From positions 207,653 through 271,652 of the forward strand of contig WTGX01000017.1 of the NCBI GenBank assembly GCA_011523385.1: 64,000 nt of DNA, read 5' to 3'. This document shows positions 23,345 through 32,880 of the stretch, in pieces. The position numbers and the translations under genes are program-made. Origin of the DNA: Nitrospira sp. (lineage in GTDB: Bacteria; Nitrospirota; Nitrospiria; Nitrospirales; UBA8639). Position 1 is the first letter of the stretch; the number at the start of each line of letters is the position of its first letter. The notes under the pieces were generated by a model. It saw nothing but the letters and a program-made list of their open reading frames with translations, was not told where the DNA came from and made no database searches.

Positions 23345-25801
23345 CTAATATGGCAATCTCCTTCGAAATTTAATTCCTAATTTTGAAGACACGGACTGAG
23401 CAATGGAATCCTTGATCGTATGCGTATTCATATAGCCCTGGGTGCATAGAGATATAATCCTTTTTATAACATCGTCTTTTTTGTGACTTGCGAGTAACTT
23501 GCTAAGATAGTCATTCCCTCTCTTGTCAAAATTCTCTATCGACTCCAAAAACGCAAAATAGCCAACCAAATCGTAAGCAGGCGTTGATTTATTATGAACT
23601 ACGTCCTCAACTAAGTCTCTGATTTCAGGTTTATTGATGGCCACAGCTATACTCTTAAGGCTGATCACCGTCAGTAAAAATATAAGGGCTTGAACTTCAA
23701 CACGTATTTTATTTATATCAAGTTCCGGTTCTTTTTGGTGTATGAATTGCGCAAAACTATTAATCTGTTCTTGATCTATGAGAAAAAATTTAACTATGCG
23801 CAATCCGCCATCTGCAATAATTTCAATGATTTCCTTGAGCCTCTTCTTTTCCAAGCTCCCATATTTATTTCGTAATATTTGTCCTAGTATTTCATTATTT
23901 TTTAGTATTCGATAAATATCGTTTACTTCTTTATGAAAATCTTTCTTTTCCTCGTCATCATCGTGGTCTTGCTGCTCCACCGAATCACGCGTCGCTCTTG
24001 TTTTTTGCCTTTCTTTTGCAACGCTGCTATGAGAAGTTATGTCTTCAGGTATAGCTTTCACAAGATCCTTGAAAATTTTGGTTTCTATGCGGTCCAGACT
24101 AGCTGGCCTTTGATCGTCCAAAGAAAGCATCGTTCGCAGCAATATTTCATCTATAATCGTACTGTCATGGCTATGGTGGATTAAGAAGATTAGAGCCAAT
24201 CGATTTGTGGTCACATAACTCTTTTCAGCCATAGCTTCTATAATTTCTTTAAACTTCTGACTATTATCAGACAAGTATTTGCCTAGGAAGTAGTAGTACA
24301 TGTAAGGATTTCTAAATTCTCTGTTCTTGAGAATTCCGTAATCCTGAGACTGTAACCGCTTTATTGTCGAATCTTTAATAACAAACTCTTTTTTATAACC
24401 TTCCGTAAAGGTTTTAAATTCTTCTTCACCAATAGGGGACCCATTATGGCCTTCTCTGTAAATATGAAAAGCTAAATGGCTGGCGAAATTGAGGCAGGAG
24501 TTAATATCGCTATCTTCTTTTTTGATACCAGACTTCAACAGATGTGCCAAAATCATGACGTAATAACAATGGCCGTAGGCCGTTATCTTGAGGTCGTTTG
24601 GCATGAACCCTTCACCTAACTGCAATATAGAAAGAACGTAGAACGGGTATCTGGGGACAATTCTGTTACTGATGATTATGGAATTTATCTTATCCTCTAG
24701 CTGATCTATTTTGCCGTCAGTTATGGAAGCAGCCTGATTTGATAATCCGGTCCACTTTCTGATCAGCTTTTCCTGTTTTGTATGAGACAGGCGACTCATT
24801 TTAATGTTTGCAAAATTAGCCAAGCGTGAATCATCACTCCAGTAAGCTCTGTAGATATCAGAAGATACCGTGACAACAACATTGGCAAAATGTTTTTTGG
24901 CAAAATTAACGTGCTCGATCGAGTTTGTAGAACTCGAAAGGTTATCAAGTATGGCGGTTCTGTCCTTTTGTTTCATCCACACCGAGAAGTCTCCCCGAAA
25001 TTGCTTGACGTAGATGTCCTGATAAATTTTCATCGACGGTGGTTTGCTTTCCATATCCTTTAAGTCAATGAATATTACGGGACTCTTTTCCTCAACAAGG
25101 GCAAGAAACATGTGGACACAAAGAGCCGTTTTCCCGCTCAGTTCACCGCCATCAATCAAAGCATGTTGTTTCTTTATTATTTGCTTTACATCCTCTATAA
25201 GATACGGAGAGCCGGGGCCTGAGTTGCAGTACAGGGAAGGAAAGATAAATAAATCACTCAATTTAATATCTTGTTTCTGTTGAGAGATAAATTCTATCTT
25301 TGTTATTTCGTCTACAAATTCCTGTCTCACGCTGAAGCATTTTCTGTGACTTTCAATTACATTTTTTATACCCTCATAGACCTGTTGCCAAGCCTCGTTT
25401 CTATTGCCAAATTTTGTTACAGCTTTTGCATCTTGTGGCAAAGCCATCAATGACTTCGCATCATCAAAGTCTTTCCAAGCACATTCTTTGAGAATTATGG
25501 AAATTCTTGTTTGGTTTCCATTTTCAGCTAATTTCTTTGCATAGTTCCATTCTTCTTTACATTCGTCCGAAGCAAGGAAATCGCTGCTAATTAAGAATGC
25601 CAAGATGTCGGATTTTTCCATGTTTTGCTTTATCGTATCTGATATGTGCTCCCCAGGACGTATGCATTTATCGCACCATTGATTAAGGCCGTCATTTTCC
25701 TCCAAAAGTTTCAAGGTTTTTTCCATCTTTTCCCTGAAATTCGAATCTTTATGAGAATAGCCGTAAAACAATTTTATTGAAAATGTTGGACTTTTACTCA
25801 T
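23345..25801 (-). CDS. TIR-domain STAND NTPase (putative phage-defence effector)
   Basis: An 818-residue protein. Residues 6-140 form a TIR domain (IKLFYGYSHKDSNFREKM, then SDILAFLISSDFLASDECKEEW), which in bacteria usually degrades NAD+ or makes signalling nucleotides. A STAND-type NTPase follows, with Walker A GGELSGKTAL near 213-222 and Walker B RTAILDNLSS near 265. The C-terminal 450 residues are helical and probably sense the trigger. Base composition is strikingly A+T-rich compared with hsdM and hsdR on either side, so this is a recent acquisition. AGGGGGTG precedes the ATG. It sits 43 bases after hsdS within the type I locus. The trigger is unknown. Confidence 0.82.
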   Translation of the reverse strand: MSKSPTFSIKLFYGYSHKDSNFREKMEKTLKLLEENDGLNQWCDKCIRPGEHISDTIKQNMEKSDILAFLISSDFLASDECKEEWNYAKKLAENGNQTRISIILKECAWKDFDDAKSLMALPQDAKAVTKFGNRNEAWQQVYEGIKNVIESHRKCFSVRQEFVDEITKIEFISQQKQDIKLSDLFIFPSLYCNSGPGSPYLIEDVKQIIKKQHALIDGGELSGKTALCVHMFLALVEEKSPVIFIDLKDMESKPPSMKIYQDIYVKQFRGDFSVWMKQKDRTAILDNLSSSTNSIEHVNFAKKHFANVVVTVSSDIYRAYWSDDSRLANFANIKMSRLSHTKQEKLIRKWTGLSNQAASITDGKIDQLEDKINSIIISNRIVPRYPFYVLSILQLGEGFMPNDLKITAYGHCYYVMILAHLLKSGIKKEDSDINSCLNFASHLAFHIYREGHNGSPIGEEEFKTFTEGYKKEFVIKDSTIKRLQSQDYGILKNREFRNPYMYYYFLGKYLSDNSQKFKEIIEAMAEKSYVTTNRLALIFLIHHSHDSTIIDEILLRTMLSLDDQRPASLDRIETKIFKDLVKAIPEDITSHSSVAKERQKTRATRDSVEQQDHDDDEEKKDFHKEVNDIYRILKNNEILGQILRNKYGSLEKKRLKEIIEIIADGGLRIVKFFLIDQEQINSFAQFIHQKEPELDINKIRVEVQALIFLLTVISLKSIAVAINKPEIRDLVEDVVHNKSTPAYDLVGYFAFLESIENFDKRGNDYLSKLLASHKKDDVIKRIISLCTQGYMNTHTIKDSIAQSVSSKLGIKFRRRLPY

Positions 25802-25844
25802 TTTGCACCCCCTATCTCATCGGCCATTCAAGGGAATTAAGGTT

Positions 25845-27143
25845 TCATAAAGACATTATTTTAACCTTCGACTCAACCGCCAACTCCCCGTTCATCAGAC
25901 GTGGCAGAAGCAGGTCTCGGGCTTGGATAAGTTTTCGATTTTCTCGTGCGAGAATGAATATCTGTCGGACAATCGGCTCAACATTCTCGTCAAATAGTCT
26001 TGTGACCAAATGTTGTGGCTGGATGAAACTCAACGTTCTGAGTTTGCCCTGGCTTACCCCCGGTTGCGCTGTGTTTGCGTTTAAGTTGGCTATTCGCTGA
26101 TGTGTCTCCGCTTGCGCGACCCAAAAGTAGAGGAGATTCTGTCCTAATTCTGGTAATCCTCTGAGAATGAAAACGTGTTCATTAACCGCACACTTCTCAT
26201 GCGGAAATCCTTCACCAAAATAGGAAGAGCGTCCGATGTTGGCTCCGTCCTTATAGAGGACTACATCACGGTTGTGGACCACTCCTTGGCGCATGGCATT
26301 GAAATACTCATCGGGAATGTATTTCTCCTTAGTGTAGTCGTATTGGCCGACTCCAATAACGTTTTCCGCACCAATGGAGGGTATTCCATTTTCTTGAGAA
26401 CCTCCTTTGGGACGCCCTCCTGATTCAATATCCACAAGCACATCATCCAATGTCTTCTTCTTCCACCCCTCCGGCACGCCGTCTTTGATCTTGACGTGCT
26501 CGTGGCCGGGGAAGCGAAGGTGGACGAACCACTCCTTGTAAAGCAGCCGTGCCGCCTGTTCCAGCAACTTAATCCGCCGCCGGTTGTTCTCGATCAGGTC
26601 ATCGTAGGCGGAGAGGATGGAGGCGATGCGGATTTGAACATCGAGTGGAGGCACCTCTATTTCAACCTTTGCCAGCTTCTCGCGAGGGAGATGTTTGATG
26701 GTCGCCCCCGTGAAGCGTGGGGCAAGACGTCCCGTCCTGCCTTTGTGCAGCAATGAGTAGAATAGGAACTCATTGCTCAGGTATTCGGCGGGACGAATGC
26801 GGTGCAGGGCCTTCTGGATCATCATGCCGGGCCACTGGTCTTTCCAAAGCGCGCATCGCCCTGGTTCGCCGCCCTCGCACATTACGATGTCGCCATTCCT
26901 CAATCCGTACCGATCCAACTCATGATCTTCGAATCGCATCTCTCGAAGACTATCCAGGTCAAAACTACCCCATCGGACATTCACGTTTGCGAGATAAGGC
27001 CGGAGTTCCCCTCTGTTCTTCTTCTGGTCAAGCATCTTGCCAAGACAAAATTCAGTCACTGATTCAAGAGGTTTCCTTTCCCACTTCACCGGCGATCGTG
27101 ACTGCACCCGGACGCCTGATCGCAGGTTGGTTCGCTCCCTCAT
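25845..27143 (-). CDS. hsdS: Type I restriction enzyme specificity subunit HsdS
   Basis: A 432-residue subunit with two target-recognition domains and helical conserved regions. The first domain (about 20-165) ends in EVPPLDVQIRIASILSAYDDLIENN and the helix IKLLEQAARLLYKEWF. The second (about 225-380) has VPEGWKKKTLDDV and ends in a coiled IARENRKLIQARDLLLPRLMNG. The two halves would read the two parts of a bipartite DNA site. Its ATG overlaps the hsdM stop by four bases. Confidence 0.93.
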   Translation of the reverse strand: MRERTNLRSGVRVQSRSPVKWERKPLESVTEFCLGKMLDQKKNRGELRPYLANVNVRWGSFDLDSLREMRFEDHELDRYGLRNGDIVMCEGGEPGRCALWKDQWPGMMIQKALHRIRPAEYLSNEFLFYSLLHKGRTGRLAPRFTGATIKHLPREKLAKVEIEVPPLDVQIRIASILSAYDDLIENNRRRIKLLEQAARLLYKEWFVHLRFPGHEHVKIKDGVPEGWKKKTLDDVLVDIESGGRPKGGSQENGIPSIGAENVIGVGQYDYTKEKYIPDEYFNAMRQGVVHNRDVVLYKDGANIGRSSYFGEGFPHEKCAVNEHVFILRGLPELGQNLLYFWVAQAETHQRIANLNANTAQPGVSQGKLRTLSFIQPQHLVTRLFDENVEPIVRQIFILARENRKLIQARDLLLPRLMNGELAVESKVKIMSL

Positions 27144-29323
27144 ATCCCCAACTCCTCGAAATTCTTCTTGATCGTCTCGGCCAATTTCACCGACTCGGCG
27201 TTCAGATCTTCCAGTTCGATATGGATCTCGCGCAGGGTTTCCTCGAAGTCGAAGTCTTCGTCTTCTTCCTCGGGTGCTACGCCCACATAGCGGCCTGGGG
27301 TGAGGCTCCAGTCGTTGGCTTCGATCTCGGCACGGTCCACCAGCTTAACCAGCCCCTCCACGTCGCGCAGCTTTGCCTCGGGGAAGCGTTCGGTGAGCCA
27401 GTGGGCCTGCCGCCAGAAGTAGCGTACCTTTCGGAGCTGTCCCCAGGCATGGACTGGCAACGATTCGTCATGCTTCGTGAGATTCTGGCGGGCTTCGTCC
27501 ATGGTTTTGCGGGCGCGGGTGACGTCGCGAGCGTTCCATGCATCGCTGGACTTGGCGTGACACTCCTTCTCGCAGGTTTCGATCAAACGTGTGGCGAGCT
27601 TATGGAGCAGGTCGGTCTGCTTGACGAGGTTGTGGTTGGTCTCGGCCAATGGTGCGAGGTTGTCAACTACCTGCCGTAGCTTCTTGGCCGAATCGACGCC
27701 ATAGTTGACCACGGGTTCAGCAACTTGCAGATATTCGTGAGTGGATACCGGTGATTCAGTTCGCAACGTTTTCTTGAAGGCATCAACGCCGGAGCTGAAA
27801 GTGATCAGGGCAGCTTCCAGTTCCTTGAGTGTTTCAGCGTAAGCATCGTCTGAACTAAGTGTGCTGAGAAAGGGGGCCAGTACTTCACGAAGGCTGTTAA
27901 GTGAGTCGAGGAAATCAGGCAGCGGTTTCACCTTCTCGTCCTGTTCATTTTTCGTGTTGAAGCATGCGTTGCCTTCTTTGAGCGTACTCTCACAGTAGTC
28001 GGACGCCAAGCCAAGAAAACGCTTGGTCTCGCCCCGGTAGAGCCAGACGATGGCGAGCAGGTTTTGTTGCTGCTCGGGGCTGAAATCGTAGATCTTGCGC
28101 GTAACCTTGCGGTAGACGTTGCGCGCGTCGATCATCAGCACCTTGTCACGGTGTTCCTTAGGCTTGTTGCGGTTGAGGAACCACAACTCGCAGGGTACGG
28201 TGCGGGTGTAGAAGAAATTGGAACGGATGGCGATCATCACGTCCACGTCACCGGTTTCCACCAGTTTCTGTCGCACCTTGGCTTCGGCCCCACTGGCGCT
28301 GGACGCCTGCGACGACATGACGAAGCCGGCGCGGCCGTTCTTGTTCAGGTAGCCGTAGAAATAGCTGATCCAGACGTAGTTGCCGTTGCTGACTTTGTCT
28401 TTCTTGTTGACGCCGGGCAGGCCGAAGGGGAGACGCGGATCGGTCTTGACCTTATCGGCGTCGATCTCGTCCACGTTGAAAGGCGGATTGGCCATCACGT
28501 AGTCGGCCTGGCCGAGCAGTTCGTGTGGGTCTTCGTAGTAGGTGATCGCCTGCCGGATGTCGCCTTCGAGACCGTGGACCGCCAGGTTCATCTTGGCCAG
28601 GCGGATGGTGGTGGCGTTTTTCTCCAGACCGCGGAAGGTAAGCCGGTCCGTCGGGTTTTGTTCGTGCTGCTCCACGATGCGCGCACTCTGGATGAACATG
28701 CCGCCGGAGCCGCAGGCCGGATCGAGTAGCGTGCCTCGGTCGGGGTCGAGCACGTGGGCGATCAACGAGACCAGCGAGACGGGCGTGAAGAACTCGCCGC
28801 CGTCGTGGGCTTTTTGGTCTGCGAACTGGGTAAGGAAGTATTCATAGATGCGGCCGAAGACGTCGCCGGAGACCCGCTTCAACTCGTCGGGATTGAGGGT
28901 ACGCAGGAGTTGGCCGAGGACGTCGTTATTGAGTTCCCGGTATTCGTTTTTGGGCAGGACGCCGCGCAGGCCGTCGTAATCGTTTTCAATCGACTCCATC
29001 GCCGCGATGATGGCCTTGGCGCGATCCGCGCTATCGGGCAGGGTCACCAAGTGGTCGAACTGTGCCGCAGGCTTGAGGAAGATAGCACTCTGCTGGGAGA
29101 AATCTTCCTTGGTGGGTGCCCGCCTCTTGCCGCCACGGGTGGGCAGGGTTGCTTCAACCTTGTCTTTTACTGTCATGTAGCGACTGTAGGCGTGGCGCAG
29201 GAAGACCAGCCCCATAACAGGCAGGAAGTACTCGTTGCTGGCGTAGTTGGAGTTGGCGCGCAGGGTGTCGGCCGCGCTCCAGAGACGCCGTTCAATGGCT
29301 TCGATGTGTTCGAGTTGGGCCAA
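27140..29323 (-). CDS. hsdM: Type I restriction enzyme methyltransferase subunit HsdM
   Basis: A 727-residue N6-adenine methyltransferase. It has the N-terminal HsdM helical domain, then the AdoMet motif TLLDPACGSGGMFIQSARI (near 198-216) and the catalytic motif NPPFNVDEIDADK (near 278). The C-terminal extension of about 200 residues, rich in charged coiled stretches, is longer than the 500-residue classic HsdM and is typical of one hsdM subgroup. The only reasonable start is TTG 29323 (LAQLEHIEAIERRLW); no good Shine-Dalgarno is visible. First gene of the hsd operon. Confidence 0.94.
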   Translation of the reverse strand: MAQLEHIEAIERRLWSAADTLRANSNYASNEYFLPVMGLVFLRHAYSRYMTVKDKVEATLPTRGGKRRAPTKEDFSQQSAIFLKPAAQFDHLVTLPDSADRAKAIIAAMESIENDYDGLRGVLPKNEYRELNNDVLGQLLRTLNPDELKRVSGDVFGRIYEYFLTQFADQKAHDGGEFFTPVSLVSLIAHVLDPDRGTLLDPACGSGGMFIQSARIVEQHEQNPTDRLTFRGLEKNATTIRLAKMNLAVHGLEGDIRQAITYYEDPHELLGQADYVMANPPFNVDEIDADKVKTDPRLPFGLPGVNKKDKVSNGNYVWISYFYGYLNKNGRAGFVMSSQASSASGAEAKVRQKLVETGDVDVMIAIRSNFFYTRTVPCELWFLNRNKPKEHRDKVLMIDARNVYRKVTRKIYDFSPEQQQNLLAIVWLYRGETKRFLGLASDYCESTLKEGNACFNTKNEQDEKVKPLPDFLDSLNSLREVLAPFLSTLSSDDAYAETLKELEAALITFSSGVDAFKKTLRTESPVSTHEYLQVAEPVVNYGVDSAKKLRQVVDNLAPLAETNHNLVKQTDLLHKLATRLIETCEKECHAKSSDAWNARDVTRARKTMDEARQNLTKHDESLPVHAWGQLRKVRYFWRQAHWLTERFPEAKLRDVEGLVKLVDRAEIEANDWSLTPGRYVGVAPEEEDEDFDFEETLREIHIELEDLNAESVKLAETIKKNFEELGI

Positions 29324-29474
29324 GAGTGACGTGATTCCGATCCGGTGGACAGGTTAAAGCGTTCGCGACTTGGCTCCCGATAAACGATCGCTGATGATTG
29401 TAAAGCAATGAGCGACGAAGACAAATCTCAAGCGACCTGTCTCCACGCCAATCGAAAGGACGACGGGCCTGGGC

Positions 29475-29801
29475 TCAGTCGGCTTGGGCGGGCCAGAACT
29501 TGTAGCGGATTTGAGGGAGCTGTTTGCCCTCGAAGTTGGGAATGTCGTACAGGCACCGGTCGATGGTGGCAACTTCGTCCTTTGTGAACTCGAACACCTT
29601 CGACATCTTCCAGAATTTATCAAAGGTAAAGTAGTCCCCTTTTTCCGGTTTGTCAGCGATTGCCGCCTGCATTTGTTTAAAGCCTTCGGTATCCACGTTC
29701 GGGATCCGTCCGTTATTTTTGTCCACGCACCATTTCAGGATCTCGGCGACCCCGTACATGGTGAGTTCGATTTTCACTTTACCCGAATTTGTTTCCGACA
29801 T
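29475..29801 (-). CDS. Hypothetical protein (108 aa)
   Basis: Not recognised. A soluble protein of 108 residues with an excellent GGAAGGAGGAGG ribosome binding site, so the gene is real. The sequence alternates helices and contains MYGVAEILKWCVDKNNGR and FTFDKFWKMSKVFEF. No signal peptide. It lies upstream of hsdM on the same strand, 150 bases apart, and probably marks the edge of the core genome beside the island. Confidence 0.7.
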   Translation of the reverse strand: MSETNSGKVKIELTMYGVAEILKWCVDKNNGRIPNVDTEGFKQMQAAIADKPEKGDYFTFDKFWKMSKVFEFTKDEVATIDRCLYDIPNFEGKQLPQIRYKFWPAQAD

Positions 29802-30068
29802 CAGCGACCTCCTCCTTCCAAAGAGAGAATCTATAGCACATTTATTTCAAACTCTTCCAGTCGTTTCATGGGGAAATTGCAGGATTCAAAGAAAATCTCC
29901 GGAAAATGACGCGCGCAACGGGCGGAAAACCCGGCAAGAAGACCGGCGTGCCTGAAGAATTCGTTGTATCGCTTAATCGAAAGCTCGTATACTATGGGAT
30001 TTTATGCGGATCCGATAATATATCCGGGGCCGTGAGCCCGGGAGATGCGGTCCGACGGGAGTGCCGAA

Positions 30069-31253
30069 ATGTCTTGTGACCGCCGTGTGACAAGCAACAT
30101 ACTCCGTTTCCTCACGCTGTGCGGAATCCTGTTCCTGCCTGGGTGTTCGCCCAAGGATCCTTATGTTCCCCCGGACCTGCTCTATCTCTTTGCCAGTTAT
30201 GAAGTCGGAAAAAACCCGACCGCGGTACAAGCCGGGGACTTCAACCAGGACGGCTTTTCGGACCTGATCACGAGCAATATTTCGGCGAATACCCTGTCTC
30301 TCCTGCTCGGGAACGGCGATGGGAGTTTCCAGGCGCAAGTGTCTATTCGGGTGTGCATGGAGCCTCGGAATCTCGCGGTTCGGGATTTGAACGGTGACGG
30401 GCACGAGGACTTGGCCGTTGCGTGTTCCGGGAGTAATCAAGTCGCCATTTTCATGGGGCAGGGCAGTGGGACGTTTGAGAAAGACGCGTTGTATCCCGTC
30501 CACCGGACCCCGGTCTCCATCGCCAGTGGGGATTTCAACAGCGACCGGCACCTGGATCTGGTGGTGGCCCTGCGAAACGATAAGTTGCAACTGCTGTTTG
30601 GAAACGGGAAGGGGAAGTTTCGAATCGGGCCGTTATACGAATACGGGGATACCCCCACCTCCGTGACCACCGCGGATTTCAACCAGGACGGGCACCTGGA
30701 CCTGGCGGTGACGAATGGCGGGCCGATGAGCAACGCCGTCTCGATCTGGTTGGGCCAAGGCGACGGCACCTTTCTCCTGCCCACCGATTACCGCACGGGC
30801 AAGCGGCCCTTGTCCGTCTCCTGTGCCGACTTCAACAATGACGGTGCGTTGGACCTTTTGGTGGTGAACGGGCAAATGAACACCATCACCGTCTTTTTGG
30901 GAAACGGCGACGGCACTTTTCAGGAGGGCATGGATTCAGGGGGCGACGCGGGTCCCAATGACGGCCTGGCCCGGGATTTCGACGGAGACGATATTCCCGA
31001 TGCCGCGGTCGTGAACATCCAATCGGGGAGCATTTCGGTGTTGTTCGGAAACGGCGACGGCACCTTTCACTATCCCCCGCGGCACTATCGCACGCCACGC
31101 GGGCCGTTTGCCCTGACCACGCTGATCGTGGCCCGGGACCGGGACGAAGAACCCGGCTTGGCGGTTGTCAACAATGCAGAAAATAGTGTATCGATTTTCC
31201 TGCATCATGGGTTAAAATTCAGGCAACAAGTCAAGGAACCGGCCACCACCTGA
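30069..31253 (+). CDS. FG-GAP/VCBS-repeat lipoprotein
   Basis: A secreted, lipid-anchored beta-propeller. The signal peptide ends in a lipobox (LFLPGCS). The mature part is about seven FG-GAP repeats, each carrying a calcium-binding DFNQDGFSDL or DLNGDGHEDL motif and an LLGNGDGSF-type turn. Such propellers bind ligands or partners outside the cell; no enzymatic domain is seen. I choose the ATG at 30069, preceded by GGAG, over 30045. The gene stands alone, divergent from the preceding hypothetical. Confidence 0.88.
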   Translation: MSCDRRVTSNILRFLTLCGILFLPGCSPKDPYVPPDLLYLFASYEVGKNPTAVQAGDFNQDGFSDLITSNISANTLSLLLGNGDGSFQAQVSIRVCMEPRNLAVRDLNGDGHEDLAVACSGSNQVAIFMGQGSGTFEKDALYPVHRTPVSIASGDFNSDRHLDLVVALRNDKLQLLFGNGKGKFRIGPLYEYGDTPTSVTTADFNQDGHLDLAVTNGGPMSNAVSIWLGQGDGTFLLPTDYRTGKRPLSVSCADFNNDGALDLLVVNGQMNTITVFLGNGDGTFQEGMDSGGDAGPNDGLARDFDGDDIPDAAVVNIQSGSISVLFGNGDGTFHYPPRHYRTPRGPFALTTLIVARDRDEEPGLAVVNNAENSVSIFLHHGLKFRQQVKEPATT

Positions 31254-31297
31254 ACGGTGGAGCATGGAAAGAACACGACAGGACCAGGAAACGAATC

Positions 31298-31480
31298 ATG
31301 GAATGTCTCAAGTGTCAGGGCCTGATGATGGTGGAGCGGCATTACACCACGATGACCAGACACCTCTACGCCAAGTGCCTCAATTGCGGATTCTGGTTCG
31401 ATCTGGCGGACGTGCTCCGGTTCTTCTATCGCGTCGTGCAAAACGGCTATCGCGGAGCGAAAATCCGGGAAACGCTGTAA
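31298..31480 (+). CDS. Small zinc-ribbon-like protein (60 aa)
   Basis: Two Cys-x-x-Cys pairs (CLKC at residues 3-6 and CLNC at 27-30) should bind one zinc ion. The remainder is a short aromatic helix (DVLRFFYRVVQNGYRG). AGGA precedes the ATG. It follows the FG-GAP gene by 44 bases and may be in its transcript. The role is unknown. Confidence 0.7.
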   Translation: MECLKCQGLMMVERHYTTMTRHLYAKCLNCGFWFDLADVLRFFYRVVQNGYRGAKIRETL

Positions 31481-31500
31481 CCCGTTCGCGGCCGCGTGGC

Positions 31501-32106
31501 CTACTGTTTCGCAAGAATTTTCAATCCTTCCCGGATCAGTTCATCGAGTGAGGTGGGAGCAGGGCTCATGCGGCTCGCCCGGTCGAGGGCGTTTTTCACG
31601 TCGCGATGCCGGTATCCCAGGTTGACCAGCGCCGACAGGGCATCCTCCCGTGGGGCGTCAATCGACGCCGGGGCGTCGGTCGCCTCCGGCGTTCCATCCC
31701 CGAGGCACGCGATGGTATCCTTGAGTTCCAGGGCGATGCGGCCCGCGGATTTTTTCCCGATGCCCGGCACCGATGCAAGTTTGTCCACGTCGTTGGCGAG
31801 CACGGCTGCCCGCAGGTCGGCAACCTTCAAAGCGGACAACACGCTCAGGGCCAGTTTCCCGCCCACGCCGGAAATTTTGGTCAGCAGGGTAAAGGCCGTT
31901 TTTTCGTCCGGCGTCAGGAACCCGAATAATTGAATGGCATCGTCCCGCAGGTGGGTGAAGACGTGCAGCGTCAGGGTCGCACGCAACTCGGGAAGCGCGA
32001 AGTAGGTGCTGAGCGGGATGAAGACTTCATAGCCCACGCCGTTGACGTTGAGCACGAGCCGTGAGGGGTCTTTGGCCGCCAGGATTCCCGTCAGGTTGGC
32101 GATCAT
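31501..32106 (-). CDS. ruvA: Holliday junction branch migration protein RuvA
   Basis: RuvA binds four-way junctions and loads RuvB. The 201-residue length is standard. It opens MIANLTGILA (OB fold), has the helix-hairpin-helix KISGVGGKLALSVLSAL and PGIGKKSAGRIALELKD, and ends in the RuvB-binding domain (ALVNLGYRHRDVKNAL). It follows yebC by 21 bases. The usual ruvC is not between them, and no ruvB follows in the window. Confidence 0.97.
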   Translation of the reverse strand: MIANLTGILAAKDPSRLVLNVNGVGYEVFIPLSTYFALPELRATLTLHVFTHLRDDAIQLFGFLTPDEKTAFTLLTKISGVGGKLALSVLSALKVADLRAAVLANDVDKLASVPGIGKKSAGRIALELKDTIACLGDGTPEATDAPASIDAPREDALSALVNLGYRHRDVKNALDRASRMSPAPTSLDELIREGLKILAKQ

Positions 32107-32127
32107 GAAGTGGGGTCACGCGAGAGG

Positions 32128-32880
32128 TCAGCCGGAGGCCGCGACTTTTTCCATGACTTCATCCGGAATGTCGAAGTTGGCATGCACTTTTTGGACGTCA
32201 TCATGGTCGTCCAGGATTTCCATCAATTTCAACATTTGCTCGGCCGGTTTTTCGTTGAGACGGATTTGATTGGAGGCGAGATAGGTGATTTCAGCCACCG
32301 ACGTTTGAATGCCGGCCTGTTGCAGGGCCGCTTTGACCCCTTCGAACTCGGAAATGTCCGTGGTGATTTCAAAGCCGGTGCCGGACTGTTTGACGTCCTC
32401 TGCCCCGGCTTCCAGGACGATACTCAACAACTGGTCCTCATCAATCGACGGCCCGTCCGCGACGAAGAGCCCTTTCTTATGGAACTGCCACGCGACCGCT
32501 CCCGCTTCGGCCATGGTCCCGTGATTTTTCCCCAACATGCTGCGAATTTCCGACACCGAGCGGTTCCGGTTGTCCGTCATGATCTCGAGGAGTATCCCGG
32601 TTCCACCGGGTCCGTAGCCTTCGAGGGTGAATTCCTCATAATTCACGCCGGGCAGTTCTCCCGTGCCGCGCTGGATGGCGCGTTTGATGGTGTCGGCCGG
32701 CATGTTGGCTTCCTTGGCCTTGGCAATACTGGTGCGCAAGGCCGGGTTCGCGTCGGGATCTCCGCCGCCGCGGGCCGCGATGGTCAGGTCGCGAATCAAT
32801 TTGGTGAAGACTTTGCCGCGCTTGGCATCGACCCCTGCCTTGTGCCGTTTGATCGTGGACCAATGACTATGACCGCCCAT
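32128..32880 (-). CDS. yebC: YebC/PmpR-family regulator or translation factor
   Basis: A 250-residue YebC protein with the diagnostic start MGGHSHWSTIKRHKAGVDAKRGK and KEANMPADTIKRAIQRGTGE. Members have been described both as DNA-binding regulators and as ribosome-associated factors easing proline-rich stalls. It is transcribed with ruvA. Confidence 0.97.
   Translation of the reverse strand: MGGHSHWSTIKRHKAGVDAKRGKVFTKLIRDLTIAARGGGDPDANPALRTSIAKAKEANMPADTIKRAIQRGTGELPGVNYEEFTLEGYGPGGTGILLEIMTDNRNRSVSEIRSMLGKNHGTMAEAGAVAWQFHKKGLFVADGPSIDEDQLLSIVLEAGAEDVKQSGTGFEITTDISEFEGVKAALQQAGIQTSVAEITYLASNQIRLNEKPAEQMLKLMEILDDHDDVQKVHANFDIPDEVMEKVAASG

Noticed and set aside
28064..29329. Plus-strand frames of 221 and 191 codons opposite hsdM
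   Set aside because: Antisense of the HsdM catalytic motifs, with no independent evidence of coding.
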